DNA from: Colius striatus
Taxonomy: Eukaryota; Chordata; Aves; Coliiformes; Coliidae
NCBI RefSeq assembly: GCF_028858725.1
Contig: NC_084766.1
Coordinates: 24,716,501 to 24,780,500, forward strand
DNA length: 64,000 bases
Direction: 5' to 3'
Shown: positions 32,029 to 42,824 of the stretch, one piece after another
Position numbering within the stretch: the stretch's first letter is position 1
How the letters are laid out: each line of letters begins with the position of its first letter
Notes under the pieces: model-generated
Databases searched by the model: none
Told to the model about the DNA's origin: nothing
Seen by the model: only the letters and a program-made list of their open reading frames with translations
Made by a program: the position numbers and the translations under genes

Positions 32029-34380
32029 TATTCAGCCACCCTTCAGAAGTGCTCACCCTAAAGATTTCCAGGGTGGCAGTGCCCTTGCTTGTTGGCCCCT
32101 GTGCGAGTAGCAGCAGTTGGACTTGACCTGTTGTGCAAAATGTGGTTCTTTCAAAGGTGGGTGCAGCTGTGGGGCATCTTTACCCTCTGTTACTCTTTCT
32201 TGCCAGCTGATGGCTTTAGATGTTGCTGCAACCCGAAAGAACCTGCCAGCAGGAGGAAGATGGGAGATGAGATCACTTAAGGGATGTCACACCGTCTGTA
32301 AGGGGCAGACATTTTAGTTCCACAGGCCTGCCCTAGCTGTACATCCACAGGCTCTAACTTGGGAAGCTGAACATTTGAGACAGCTAAAGCCAGTGGCTCC
32401 CTGCTGGGAACGGCAGCCCAGCCAAGGGCCACAGAGGGGTTGGCACATTCAGAGCATGAGCCTGGCATTTGCCTGTCAGTCTCTCCTAGGGTTGGACTGA
32501 AAACAGTTTTGCAAAGTCAAGGGATTGGTTTATGAGCCACAGTTTTGGAAGGTTGGAAAGGTAGGTTATTAAGGTTGTAACATAACAGGTTAGAGAATGC
32601 TGTTGCTAAATACACTCACTGTGGTAGTGGTGATACATAAAAGTGCCAGCAGTGCTTGTTCCTGCTGGTCTGTGCCACAGAGAGAAAAAGGGCTGTTCTT
32701 ATTGAGAAGACATCCCTGTCTGCGTGGAGGATGAGGGCTGCAGCCTGTCTCTTTGAGGGCTTCAGTTGCTCTCTCCCTGCAGCATCCTTTTCCCCTTCAG
32801 AGCAAGATGAGGAGTAAAAAAAAAAAGGCAAAATGCTAAAAACCATCTCACTCTGGGGACATTTATACTTCAAACTTCTCTCCCCCCACCCCTCTCCTGG
32901 TGGCTGTTTAACGTGATTCAGGTAGAGAGGTGAGGAAGAGAGTCCCATATGTTTAGCATGTACCTCTTTTAGCTCATTATCATACTCAGGGGTGTTAACT
33001 TCCCCATATGCATTTTACCTGGCCCTGTGGAAGCTGTTTGCCTGCTTGTTCTTGCAATTTATGGCTAAAACAGGTCCTGCCCTCTGCAAAGCTTTGTCTG
33101 CTTCTCATGCTGAGCTCGAGGGGGTCTCTGCCCACAAGGTCTGCAGGAGAGATAAGCAAGCAGCAGCACTTCTGTCCCTGTGGGAACTGCACAGGAAAGG
33201 GTTATGAAAAAATGGCCATGTCAGGTGCCAGGACTCAGTGTGTAGAAGTGCTCTGGTGCAGTGCAGAGGTGTGTAGTGTGGAGAAGGTGACCACATGCAA
33301 CCTAAGCAGGGGAAACCTGCAAATGAAAGATTTTCTCCTCATGCAGTACATGTGCTATGTCAAGCAGTAGTTTTTCTTCTCACAGTCCTAAGGTGTTGCA
33401 CAGACACCTTTGTCATCTTGAGGCCTGATGGTGCCCAAATGGCTTTACAACCGGCCTATGCCAAACACATCTCCACCTGTGAGGCAGGTTTGGCCTCTGG
33501 TGTTGTGCCAGGAACTTGTTCCTTTAAGGGTGGGTGAAGCCAAGTGCGCTCTGCTGCCTCCTCCCTGCTGCTGCTGCCAGGCAGATGGCTTTGCAGGGAA
33601 GCAGCTTCAGCCGCAGCCCCCGGGAGTGCTTGTGTAACCAGCCCTGCGCCAGCGCTGCCCTTTCTCCGGGGCCAGGCCTGGCTTGTCACGTCTCTTTGCT
33701 CGTGTTTTGTTGAACGGGCTCCAGCTGGAGCTGAGCACAGGGCAGGCTTCTGGAGGGCTCCTCTGCAGCAGGACCAGAGCCAGGTTCTGGCTGAGAAGCG
33801 GGAGTGAGCCCATGGGCAGCGGGGTTTGGTTTAATTCAGCTGTGCCAGGCTGTTTCCCGTTGCTGCTTTGGAGGCCTCTCCTGCCCTCTGCTCCCTGCCG
33901 TAGATTATAAAGCAGGAAATTGCCTTCTGTGCCCAAAGGTTCCAGCACCACAGGGCTGTGCACATTTAAAGGGGTAGAGATGTACAGGTCTCTGCCTCTG
34001 TCCCTGTTGCCCTCCCCACCACCTTTCTGCCCTTGGCCACCTGCTTCTCCTGGCTCCATCGAGTCCCTGCATCTTCTCCCCAGGGTCCGGGAAGGTGTAG
34101 GTGGGATAGCCCCTAGTACCAGCCTTTTCCTCTGCTGTGGCCACAAAGTCGCTTGTCCTGGGGAGCTGACTTTGGCTGAAGACCCCGATGGGCAGGAGAC
34201 CTCCAGTTAGAGGATGCAGTGGTGCCTTTCATCTCCTGGGTGGCTTTTGGGCTTGTCATCATCCCTGCTCCTGCCTACCCCCAGAAAATGTCGGAAGACG
34301 CCAGATACAGGGGCAAGTCATGAAGGACCCCGCTGGGGCAATAACTCTCAGGCTTTCATTGCGAGGAAATGCACTTACGT
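32029..34380. other. OGA-NPM3 intergenic DNA after the LTR
   Basis: This is 2.35 kb with a rising GC content towards NPM3. No exon, CR1 copy or RNA gene was recognised. Confidence 0.6.
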
Positions 34381-34534
34381 ACCCGCTCCTCACGCAGCTG
34401 CCAGCCCTGACACAACGAGCTCCCCGACTCTGTGGGTGCCAGCGGAGTTTCCCCCCACCCCCGGCGGCTTGGCAGGACGATGCTGCGGGGCCGTTCCGTT
34501 CACCCGGGGGCGGGGCCAGGGACGGGGCCGGGCC

Positions 34535-34620
34535 GCTCGGCACAGGTCAGCCCAGCTCGGCACAGTTGGGCTCAGCTCGGCGGCTCGGCACAGTTGGGCA
34601 CGGCTCGGCACGGTTCGGCT
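34535..34620. repeat. Short tandem repeat upstream of the NPM3 start
   Basis: Five imperfect units around GCTCGGCACAGTTGGGC follow one another, ending 25 bp before the NPM3 ATG. They fall in the likely 5' UTR or core promoter. Confidence 0.7.
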
Positions 34621-34645
34621 CGCCTGGTCCCGCTCCCGCCGCCTG

Positions 34646-34688
34646 ATGGAAACGCCCGGGCCCGGCTGCCCCGGCAGCGTCCTCTTCG
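34646..34688 (+). CDS. NPM3: NPM3 exon 1 (start codon)
   Basis: This exon encodes [14 protein letters not shown] plus one base of G15. The donor is TTCG|gtgagc. Confidence 0.88.
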
Positions 34689-37600
34689 GTGAGCGGCACC
34701 GGGGGCGGGACGGGGAGCGGGTAACATGCGGTGGGAAGGTGACGGTAGAGGGTCGGAGAGACGTGGGGAGGGAGCAATGGGGAAGTGAGGAGCGAGACAG
34801 ACGCGTGTGAGGCGAAGAGAGAGGTGGGGGCAGGAGAGAGGCTTTGGGGAGCAACGGGGACGGGGTCGAGAGACACGTGGGTGAGTAATGCGTGGCGGGG
34901 GCAAAAGAGAGACCTGGGGGCAGCAGGGACACGTGGGTCTGGAGGGACACGTGGAGGGTATTTCTGAGCCCTGGCGGGTCCTGGACGTGCCAGGGAGGAC
35001 GGGGGAGGGAGACGCGTGTGCAGCCGGGCCATGCGTGAGGGGAGGGCGACCAGCGAGGCCCCGCGGTTAGAGGAGGGCGGGCGGGGCGCAGGGACACGTG
35101 TGTGGCCGCGCTTGGGACGGGGCGGGGGCTGGGGGCGGTTGGGGGAGAGCCGGATGGTGTTTCGGGATCCTTGTGGGTGCAGGGGACCGGGAAGGGCTGG
35201 GAGTAATGGCGGGGGGAGGGGGTTGTGTCTCGGCCGGGGGTGCTATGCCTCTCCGCGCTGGTGCGGTTAATCCCCCGCGCTCTCGCGTCAGCGTTTCGTG
35301 GCGCTCCGCGGGTGCCTCTGGTGGAGCGCACGGCCGTGCCCCTCCTCGTTGGGAGGGGTTTCGGCGGGGGCCGTTCAGCCCGCACAACACGTGGCCCCGA
35401 GCTGCTGCCAAACGTGTGTGCGGGCGGGCGTGCGCGCACACGCGTGTCCGGGGCTGCCCCGGCCCAGAGCGTCCCGAGCATCGCGCTTCAGCACGCTCCT
35501 ATGGCAAAGTGGGGCAGCAGCCCCTCAGGCCTTTCGGGCACCTGGGTTTCGAGCCTTTCCCCGTGAGCTGGGCTCGGAAGCACGGTCAGGGGGAGGGGCT
35601 GCCCTGGGCTCAGTTGGCGGGGGGCTGGTTGCTCTCTCCCCGGGTCAGATGCCGGCTCTGGTATGCAGGGCTCAGCTTTTCCGATCTGCTTCACATGGGT
35701 GAATCGCCCTGCAATAAGCAAACACGCCCAGGATGCTCTGCCTTTCCATCCTTCCCGTGGCTGCCTGAAGCCTGACCTGAGAGTCAGTTGCATAATTTTA
35801 CATCTCTCTTTTTTTTCTAGCTGTTTGGAACAGTGTGTAATAAAACATGTCTCAAAATTTGCCTTGAGGGACTCCAGCTCTCTCCATCCTGGCCCAGCAT
35901 CCCCCCCTCCCCCACCTTTTTCCTCGTTCCTGGGGTCTCAGGCTCTGTCTCTTTCCTTTCACACTCTCACCACAGCACATGTTTTGCTGATGCTGGGGAG
36001 AGCAGAGCTGTCTCTCTGTCTGCTCTCTCTCCTATTGTCCAGAGCAGTGTGTCCTGGCCGTGCTGCTCTCTGCAGGGCCTTGCCCTGCTCCTACATGGGG
36101 GGCTTGGGTGGCCCTGGGCACTGCTGCATGGCAGCCTGCACTGGGGACACCAGCCTTTGTCCCTGTATGGTGCTGAGCTGGGTGCATTGTTCTTGGGGAT
36201 GCTTAATCCTGGAGCCCTGGGTCCCCTGGCATGAGACTGCTCCTGAGCATGAGAAAATGAAGCGGCTTGGGTATGTGTATGTGCCTGGCTGGGGCTTACC
36301 CTGGGAACCCTTTACTGTGGTGCATGAGGCTGTGTAGTGGCTGCTACAGCTTTTCTGATCTCTCTACAGGCTGCGAGCTGACTTCCCGTACCAAATCCTA
36401 CACGTTTCAGGTGGATGAGGAGGATGACTCTGAGCACATTTTGGCCCTGTCTGTGGTAAGTGAAATGAGAATTAACTGTGCTTATCCTGTCACAGCAGCC
36501 CACAGCCTCAGCCTCTTTGCCCCCTCCCTGGCTGGGCTGGTCCTGGGGACAGCCTTAGCTGCAGTCCCAGCATGGGCTGCTCCCAGGGAGGGCACAGGGC
36601 TGTTGTGTTTATTCATTGTACATATGGAGGTGCTTAAGCAAAGCCAGTGCTGGCAGGAGGCTGCTCACCAGGGGAGTTCTGCAGACATGGGGTGAGGGGA
36701 ATTTTTTGCCTTGTATTTGACCTTGCTAGAGCCTCCTGTTAGGACATGGCTCCCCTCACCAGTTGAGTCTCTGGCTGGGTGCTCACCAAGCCCAGGTAGA
36801 TGCAGGGCTTCACTCCTAGCTCTCCCTGGGGTCATTTTCTGTCCTGGGAGCATAGAACCTGACAGTATGGGTCATATCAGCACAAAATGCAGCCCAGGTG
36901 CCATCCTTGGAGGCATTTGCAGGAGCAGCTGTCCCAGCTGGTACAAACACAGAGTCCTGCAGGCACTGAGGGGGCAATTGCTGCAGGGAGGGCTCTGAGC
37001 TCTCCCTGTTTTCATAGAGTCATAGAATCATTTCAATTGGAAAAGACCTTTAATATCATTGAGTCCAACCCCTCACCTCACACTGCCAAGCCCAGCACTA
37101 ACCAATGGCCCTCAGCACTTCAGCTACACAGCTCTTTGATATCTCCAGGGGTGGGGACTCCACCACCACCCTGGGCAGCCCGTGCCAGTGCTTAACAACC
37201 CTCTCAGTGAAAAAGTTCTTCCTCACCTCCAATGTAATCCCCCCCCTGGTGCAACTTGAGGCCATTTCCTCATGTCCCTTCAGTCATTACTGGAGAGAAG
37301 AGACTGAGCCCCACCTTGCTACAATCTCCTTTCAGGTACTTGTGGAGAGTGATCATGTCTCCACTCAGCCTCCTCTTCTCCAGGCTAAACACCTTCAGTT
37401 CCCTCAGCTGCTCCCCGTCAGACTTGTTCTGCAGACCCTTCCCCAGTTCCAGTGTCCATCTCTGCACATGTTCCAGCACCTCAATGTCCTTCTTGTAGTG
37501 AGGGGCCCAGAACCAGACATAGTACTTGAGGTGCAGCCTCACCAGTGCCAAGCAGAGGGGACAATCAGTGCCCCAGTCCTGCTGGTGGAGCAGCCTTCTC

Positions 37601-38662
37601 ACACATTGCATGGCAGCTGGGCTGGTAGCAATGCTTGTCCTGAGAGCCCTGGCTGTCCCTGCTGTATCCCCTGGGAGAGCAGGAGTTCACCACGTGTGCC
37701 CCCACCCAGGTCTGCCTCACGGACGGTGCCAAGGACGAGTGCAATGTGGTGGAGGTTGTGGGACGGAACCACGAGAACCAGGAGATCGCTGTGCCTGTGG
37801 CTAATCTGAAGTTGTCGTGCCAGCCCTTGGTAAGAGGTTATTTTAAAGACTCAGATGGGGGTGGCTGCAGGGAACTGGACATCTCTGGATGTTTGTGGGC
37901 CTTTCCCCATGGATCCTGACCATGAGCTGGTCTGCAGCTTGCAGGGGAGTGTCCTGGGTAGCCTTGGCCTGGCTGCAGTTGTCCACAGAAACATGTGTTT
38001 AACTGGTCCATGTGCCATGCCTAGCACTGCAGGACTTTGTGTTGTGCCTCTGCCCCTAACTCAGCTCCACCTCTGTCTCCTTGCAGCTGAGTCTGGACAA
38101 CTTCAAGCTGCAGCCTCCAGTGACATTCCGCCTGGCCGCGGGCTCTGGCCCGGTGCACCTCGCCGGCTGGCACCGCATCGGTAAGGACTCGTGTGGGGAA
38201 GGCTTTGGGAGGAGGGAGGGGTCTGGAGGGGTGCCTCCACACCAATGCCACCCAGGGAGCCCATGGGGGGCGTGCTGGGTTCTGCCCAGAGCCTCCCTTG
38301 TGCTGGTTCCTCAGAGGCTGTCTCTGTGCAGGGATTCCTGCCCTGCATGGGAAGAGGGGTCTGGGTGACCCACTGTCCCCTTTTCCCACGGCTGGCTGTA
38401 GCCAGTTCCCCTGGCACCTCCCCGGCTCCGATGCTGCTGTTGCCCACAAGCTGCTGTTCAAACTGCTGGGGTGCTCCCTGAGCTGCTCTGCTTTCAGGGT
38501 GCCTGGAGGGTCAGCTGCATCTGCCAAAGACACAGGGTGGTGAGTCACAGTTATTTGTGTGTCCCAGTGCACAGGGAAGACGCCTCCTTTGAGGACGATG
38601 ATGATGATGACTTGTCTGAGGAGGAAGAGGAGCTTCCTCCCATCATGCCAGCCAAGAAGTAG
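34646..38662 (+). CDS. NPM3: NPM3, nucleoplasmin 3, five coding exons
   Basis: NPM3 is a nucleoplasmin-family nuclear and nucleolar protein. Relatives form pentamers and chaperone histones, and NPM3 is linked to ribosome biogenesis through NPM1 (established for mammals). Exons of 43, 86, 120, 94 and 95 bp give 438 bp, 145 aa. The core beta-barrel (about 15-113) includes [50 protein letters not shown] and [22 protein letters not shown]-terminal acidic tract, [16 protein letters not shown], precedes PPIMPAKK. All junctions are in phase. I chose ATG 34646 ([12 protein letters not shown] at +4). Human NPM3 (178 aa) has a longer N-terminus, not seen here. Position between OGA and FGF8 supports NPM3 over NPM1 or NPM2. 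Confidence 0.95.
34689..36369 (+). other. NPM3: NPM3 intron 1, E-box rich
   Basis: This 1.7-kb intron begins within the CpG island. Five CACGTG E-boxes lie at 34874, 34930, 34948, 35095 and 35388, partly inside a degenerate GAGACACGTGGG repeat. No extra exon was recognised. Confidence 0.75.
36370..36455 (+). CDS. NPM3: NPM3 exon 2
   Basis: This exon encodes residues 15-43, [20 protein letters not shown] through ALSV, the first nucleoplasmin-core strands and the first short acidic run. The acceptor is CTCTACAG and the donor GTG|gtaagt. Confidence 0.95.
37012..37592 (-). repeat. CR1 LINE fragment, minus orientation, in NPM3 intron 2
   Basis: This copy of about 580 bp begins TCATAGAGTCATAGAATC and includes GTGAAAAAGTTCTTCCTCAC, CTCAGCTGCTCCCCGTCAGA and TGCAGCCTCACCAGTGCC, all antisense CR1. 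It ends about 117 bp before the exon 3 acceptor. Confidence 0.9.
37710..37829 (+). CDS. NPM3: NPM3 exon 3
   Basis: This 120-bp exon encodes residues 44-83, [20 protein letters not shown] and [20 protein letters not shown], the centre of the nucleoplasmin core. The acceptor is CACCCAG and the donor TTG|gtaaga. Confidence 0.96.
38087..38180 (+). CDS. NPM3: NPM3 exon 4
   Basis: This exon encodes residues 84-114, [20 protein letters not shown] through GWHRI, the last strands of the core. The acceptor is CTTGCAG and the donor TCG|gtaagg. Confidence 0.95.
38568..38662 (+). CDS. NPM3: NPM3 exon 5 (acidic tract and stop)
   Basis: This exon encodes residues 115-145, [20 protein letters not shown] through PIMPAKK, then TAG at 38660-38662. 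The acidic run is the histone-binding A2-type tract of the family. The acceptor is TCCCAG. Confidence 0.95.
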
Positions 38663-39415
38663 AGGAGGAAGCAGTAACTTTTCTCCAGGCAAGGTGAGTG
38701 GCCAGGCAGCCTTGGAGGAAGGGTCTGGATGGCTGTGACACCAGTGGGGCAAATGTGGGTGGGAGCTGCCCTGCCATGGGAGGCGGCTGGTCCCAGTCTG
38801 CTTCTTCCTCCAGGTACTCGCTGGGACCTCTCTTCGGATGGCTTTTACCTCAGCCCCTCTTGCCAGGACCTCAACGTTTGCTGCTTTTGGTTTAGTTTTT
38901 AAATGTTAATATTTTTTACTCTGTTGTAGTATTTTGGGGAGCAGGGGCTGCTCCCAGCACTGGGGTGTCTCCTTTCCCACAGCCCTGGGAGGGTGAGCCC
39001 AAAACTGGATGGATGCTGCTGGTATATCCCCTCTTCCCCCATCCCTGTGCTGGGAGTCAAGGATGGAGGAGATGATCCTCAGTCTGTGCCTTTTTGCTGA
39101 CCTGAACCTCTGCTCTGTGCACCCCCTTTCCATGGCTCTGAAATGCCCATCCTGGCCCCTTCCCCAGCAGATGGATGCAAAGCCAGGGGTGGGACAGTCA
39201 GTTTCACTGATTTTAGTGCATTTGCTTTTCTTTACTCACAGTTTGCTGGGTTTTTTACACTTGGAAGTGCAGAACTAGAGCCCAGGCTGCATCCTTAACT
39301 GCAGTAATGATGGAGTAGGAGCTCACAGCCTATGTGTGATGTGGGGGGAGGTTCTGGGTCAATCTACTTTGTGAAGGACAGTTTTTACACTCTAAATAAA
39401 GGTCTCTCAGGCATC
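38663..39415 (+). other. NPM3: NPM3 3' UTR, possibly with an intron
   Basis: A good donor (GCAAG|gtgagt, about 38694) and acceptor (CTTCCTCCAG, ending 38813) suggest a short intron after the stop. AATAAA at 39395-39400 ends the transcript. Confidence 0.6.
39395..39400 (+). terminator. NPM3: NPM3 polyadenylation signal AATAAA
   Basis: This is a canonical hexamer 0.73 kb after the NPM3 stop. Confidence 0.75.
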
Positions 39416-39929
39416 AGGTCTGGAAGGTGGTCACTGCTGTCTGGCAGGTTCCTTCCACATGCACTTCAGTGGGAGATGCTCCTCCGTGTCCAGTCCCTTG
39501 GTGATGCTGCAGGGCTCCTGAGAGGGACGTGGGGGCTCCTCACTCTCCTCTGTGGGGTTTGCACACCTGTGCCCCATGAGCCAGCTCAGCACTGCATCCA
39601 CCCCCCTTGTTTGGGCTGTGGTGACTATCCCAGCGAGACCCTCGTTTCTGTCTTGCTCTCAGCGCAGCAGTGTGCTGTGCAGGGGTGCAGTGCCAATGCC
39701 TGGCAGCATGTGGGGCAGGTTTAAGCTCTTGACCTTTGCTTAAAGGAGAGTCATGTCGTGTCCTCCCCCTGCCACGTCTGGGTACCTGGAGAGGGTCTGA
39801 TCCTTCTGTGCCTCAGTCAGGCGGCGCTTCTCACCCCAGGGGACTGCTCCTGTCCCCAAATGCTCGTGGCAGTTTGCCCACACCTGATCTCGCATCCCTG
39901 GCTGATGGGTTGCTGCCTGTCCTGGTGAG
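39416..39929. other. Intergenic DNA between NPM3 and an orphan CpG island
   Basis: No exon or repeat was recognised. Confidence 0.6.
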
Positions 39930-40568
39930 GAGCAGCACCGCGGCTCGTTGTGCCCTCCCGGCTCTGTGTGTGCCCCGGCAGAGCGAGTTTCTCTGCGGCA
40001 CGGACGCGGGTGGGAAACCTTCCAGTGTGGCTCCTTGGCACAGGCTCCATCCCCGGGAGCGAGCGGGGCCGTTTCTCTCGAGGCTGTGCAGCTCCTCTCC
40101 TCATTCCCCGTTTCCCTCCGGCCCTGTGCAGCAAGGGGGGGCTGTTGCCGGGGCGCGGGCCCCGTCTGCCGGGAGGGCGGCGCGGGGCGGCTGCTGCGGG
40201 CTGGCGGCCATGGCGGGCCGGGCCCGGCGCGGGGCGGTGCGGGGCGGCTGCTGCGGGCTGGCGCCCATGGCGGGCCGGGCCCGGCGCGGGGCGGCTGCTG
40301 CGGGCTGGCGGCCATGGCGGGCCGGGCCCGGCGCGGGGCGGCTGCTGCGGGCTGGCGGCCATGGCGGGCCGGGCCCGGCGCGGGGCGGCTGCTGCGGACT
40401 GGCGGCCATGGCGGGCCGGGCCCGGCGCGGGGCGGTGCGGGGCCGCTAGGGGGCGGGCGGGCATCATGGCGGCCGAGCGCGGGCTGCCGCGCGTCCCGCC
40501 GGGGCTGAGGCGGGCGGCCGGCGCCACAGACACCGGCGGCCTCGCTGGCTGCTGCGGCCTCCCAGGCT
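39930..40568. promoter_or_regulatory. Orphan CpG island between NPM3 and FGF8
   Basis: This very GC- and CpG-rich block is not attached to a recognised gene. It contains the 47-bp repeat array (40184-40428) and, at 40463, a YY1-like ATCATGGCGGCC. A 34-codon frame (40466-40570) begins there with MAAERGLPRVPPGLRRAAG and has no family match that I know. It could be the promoter and first exon of an unannotated transcript, or only a GC-rich expansion. A CR1 abuts its right edge. Confidence 0.5.
40184..40428. repeat. Five tandem copies of a 47-bp GC-rich unit
   Basis: Copies lie at 40184-40230, 40241-40287, 40288-40334, 40335-40381 and 40382-40428. A 10-bp GGGGCGGTGC spacer occurs after copy 1 and again after copy 5. 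Copies differ at only one or two bases. Each contains GCCATGGCGGGCC (CCCATGG in copy 2). The unit is not a multiple of 3, so the open frames through it are not a protein repeat. Confidence 0.9.
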
Positions 40569-40975
40569 GAGTCGCAGAGTCCTTTCGGTTGGAAATGGAA
40601 GACCTTTTGAGCTCATGGGGTCCAGCCCCTCACACTGCCAAGCCCAGCTAACCCACGTCCCTCAGCACCTCAGCTACACGGCTTCTAAATATCTCCAGGA
40701 TGGGGACTCCACCACCTCCCTGGGACAGCGCTTCACAGCCCTCAGTGAAAAAGTTCTTCCTACTCTCCAGTCTAATCTTCCCTTGGTGCAACTGGAGGTC
40801 TCCAGACTAAACTGAAGCTCCCTCAGCTGCTCCCCATCAGACTTGTTCTGCAGACCCTTCCCCAGCATCAGTGCCCATCTCTGGACACTCTCCAGCACCT
40901 CCATGTCCTTCTTGCAGTGACAGGTCCAAAACTGAACACGCTGGCTGAGGTGAAGCAACGTCGGGGCATTCTCCC
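40569..40975 (-). repeat. CR1 LINE fragment, minus orientation, with internal deletion
   Basis: It is colinear with the NPM3-intron CR1 (CTCAGCACCTCAGCTACACG, GTGAAAAAGTTCTTCC, CTCAGCTGCTCCCCATCAGA). It lacks a stretch between GGTGCAACTGGAGGT and CTCCAGACTAAACTG that the intron copy has. Confidence 0.9.
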
Positions 40976-42824
40976 TGGGGGCTGGGGGAGTGTGGGAAGC
41001 GCTAGTGGGGCACAACTCACTCCAGCCCTGTGCTGAGGGCGCAGGAGGGGCGTGCAGGGCAGAGAATGGAGCTGCGGCTGTGCCAGGATGGTGCCCTGCC
41101 CCTGCAAGGACTGGTGTAGGCAGGACCTCACTGTAGACGTCCATGGAAGGGGACAGGGATGATTTATCTACTGGTCCTAGGTCTTGCTCTCTGCAAAGGA
41201 GCAGCTTGGATAAGGGGAGATAAGAGCTTGGCCATGGCAGAGTGGTATCATTGCTTCTTGTGGGATGGGAGAGACAGCACTGGAGCATTTGGCCTCTTAA
41301 AGGGCATAAGGAGATAGTTTCAGGGTGCTGGTCTCCTTGGGGATGTCCAGGTAGCTGGGACAAGGGGCTGGGAGAGGAGGGACAATCCTGCCAAGGGGAC
41401 AAAGGTAGCACTGTAGGAAACATGATGGTGGTGACAGGAGGCTTGAGGAGACCAAGGCTATCCACCCTGCTGCAGAACCAGCCCAGCCCAAGGCCTTGCC
41501 ACAAGTGCTGCCTTGTCCGTGGTGCAGCTGCAGAGTGCTGCCAGGTGAGAGGGAACACCCAAATCCCAGAAGGAGCAATGGAGGGGCTAAGGGGCTTTGG
41601 CACGGCCAGGCCCCTTTCAAAGTGACTTAGGGAGGTTTGCTTCTCCCCTCCCCATCAGTGTCACAACCTTGATGTACTCAGCTTAAGGAGAGGGAGATAA
41701 ATGCTGGGATGACAGGGGGCTGGGAGGGGGATGCTCTCACACACAGTGCTTAATGGGGAAGGATGGGATTACAGGGGTCACGCTAGGTGAGCAGCTTCCT
41801 TCGCTGAGCTGATGGTATCAAAGCAGGTGCCCCCGGCTGCAAATACCTTGGACAAACAAACAGGGCTGTCTAAGAGCAGGTGAGCTCCGGCACAGCCGGG
41901 CTGGGGGTACATGGTGGGGGGGTGGGGGTGCAGGAGGCTCTCTGTGCACGAGGAATGAAGTGTGGGGCTCCTGGTGTAAGGGATGCCTTGTTTTGTGGGG
42001 AAGGAAAAAACCTCTATCTACATACGTGGGTTCCCCAGCCTGGAGACACATGTAAGGGTGCAGAGCTGGCCTCTCTCCCATGGGGAGGTGCTGGTACCCA
42101 GGGAGTTGAATGATGCCCCAACCCAGGCAATAGCTCTACAGTCACTCTAGCAGGTGGTTGGCTCTTGAGCATCCCTTATCTCTGCTGTGTTTCAGGGCTC
42201 CACATGCTGATGTTGCTGGGGATGGATCCCTCCCTGCTGTGGCAGTGCTGGGGAACCCTGACCCTTTTTCAAAGATCGAGGAGCACAATGGGAAGCTGCT
42301 CTGCTCAGCAAAGCCAAGCAGCAGTCTGCCTTGTGATGCCCCAGCTGGCCCTTCCCCAGCCGTTTTTTTGCTGGATTTCAACTCTCCCTTGCTGAGAAGT
42401 CAGCCCCAGGGCAGCTGCGAGGCGCAGCTGTAACCGTGCTGTAGGTGGGGCTGGTCCCCTGCTCCATGAGCTTTCTGTTGCTGGTTCCCACACTGAACTG
42501 GGAGATAACGTTATTCTCTGAAGCTGGGCTGCATGGGCTGCGGAGGAAGGCAGTTGGACAGCCCTGGGGATGCAGCATCCCCTGTTATGCCAGTGTGCAG
42601 CAGCCCTGCAAGTTGTGGCAGAGAGCTGTGGGGTATGTGGCACCTCAGTGGTCAGCAGGAGCCAGGAAAAGGACCAACAGAGCCACCTCCAGCCAGGACC
42701 TGCCTGCTGGTGAGTGTCCTGAGTGTCCACCTAAAACTGAGGTGTGGAGTCACCTCCTGCTCACTGGTACTTGATCATGTGCCAGGTCCTTCCCAGTTTG
42801 TCTTGAACTGGCTGGGAGCCTGGA
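40976..42824. other. NPM3-FGF8 intergenic DNA, first part
   Basis: I see no exon, repeat or RNA gene that I can support. Confidence 0.6.

Larger units (their letters stand above)
34385..35480 (+). promoter_or_regulatory. NPM3: NPM3 CpG-island promoter
   Basis: The block is GC- and CpG-rich and spans the NPM3 start codon and much of intron 1. GC-box-like GGGGGCGGGGCC sits at about 34506. A short GCTCGGCACAGTTGGGC-type repeat lies at 34535-34620, immediately upstream of the ATG. No TATA box is evident. Confidence 0.8.

Noticed and set aside
34390-35481. 363-residue open frame on the minus strand over the NPM3 promoter
   Set aside because: It is antisense to a CpG island with few stop codons and is rich in HVSL/Pro/Arg repeats produced by the GAGACACGTGGG-like array. 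No domain or splice support.
39740-40570. Long open frames through the 47-bp repeats (MAGRARRGA-type repeats)
   Set aside because: The unit is 47 bp, so each copy shifts frame, and all frames are open simply because the DNA is GC-rich. Not evidence of a repeat protein.
40674-41603. 309-residue minus-strand frame
   Set aside because: Its C-terminal part is CR1 3' sequence and the rest has no domain. It is not a CR1 reverse transcriptase region.
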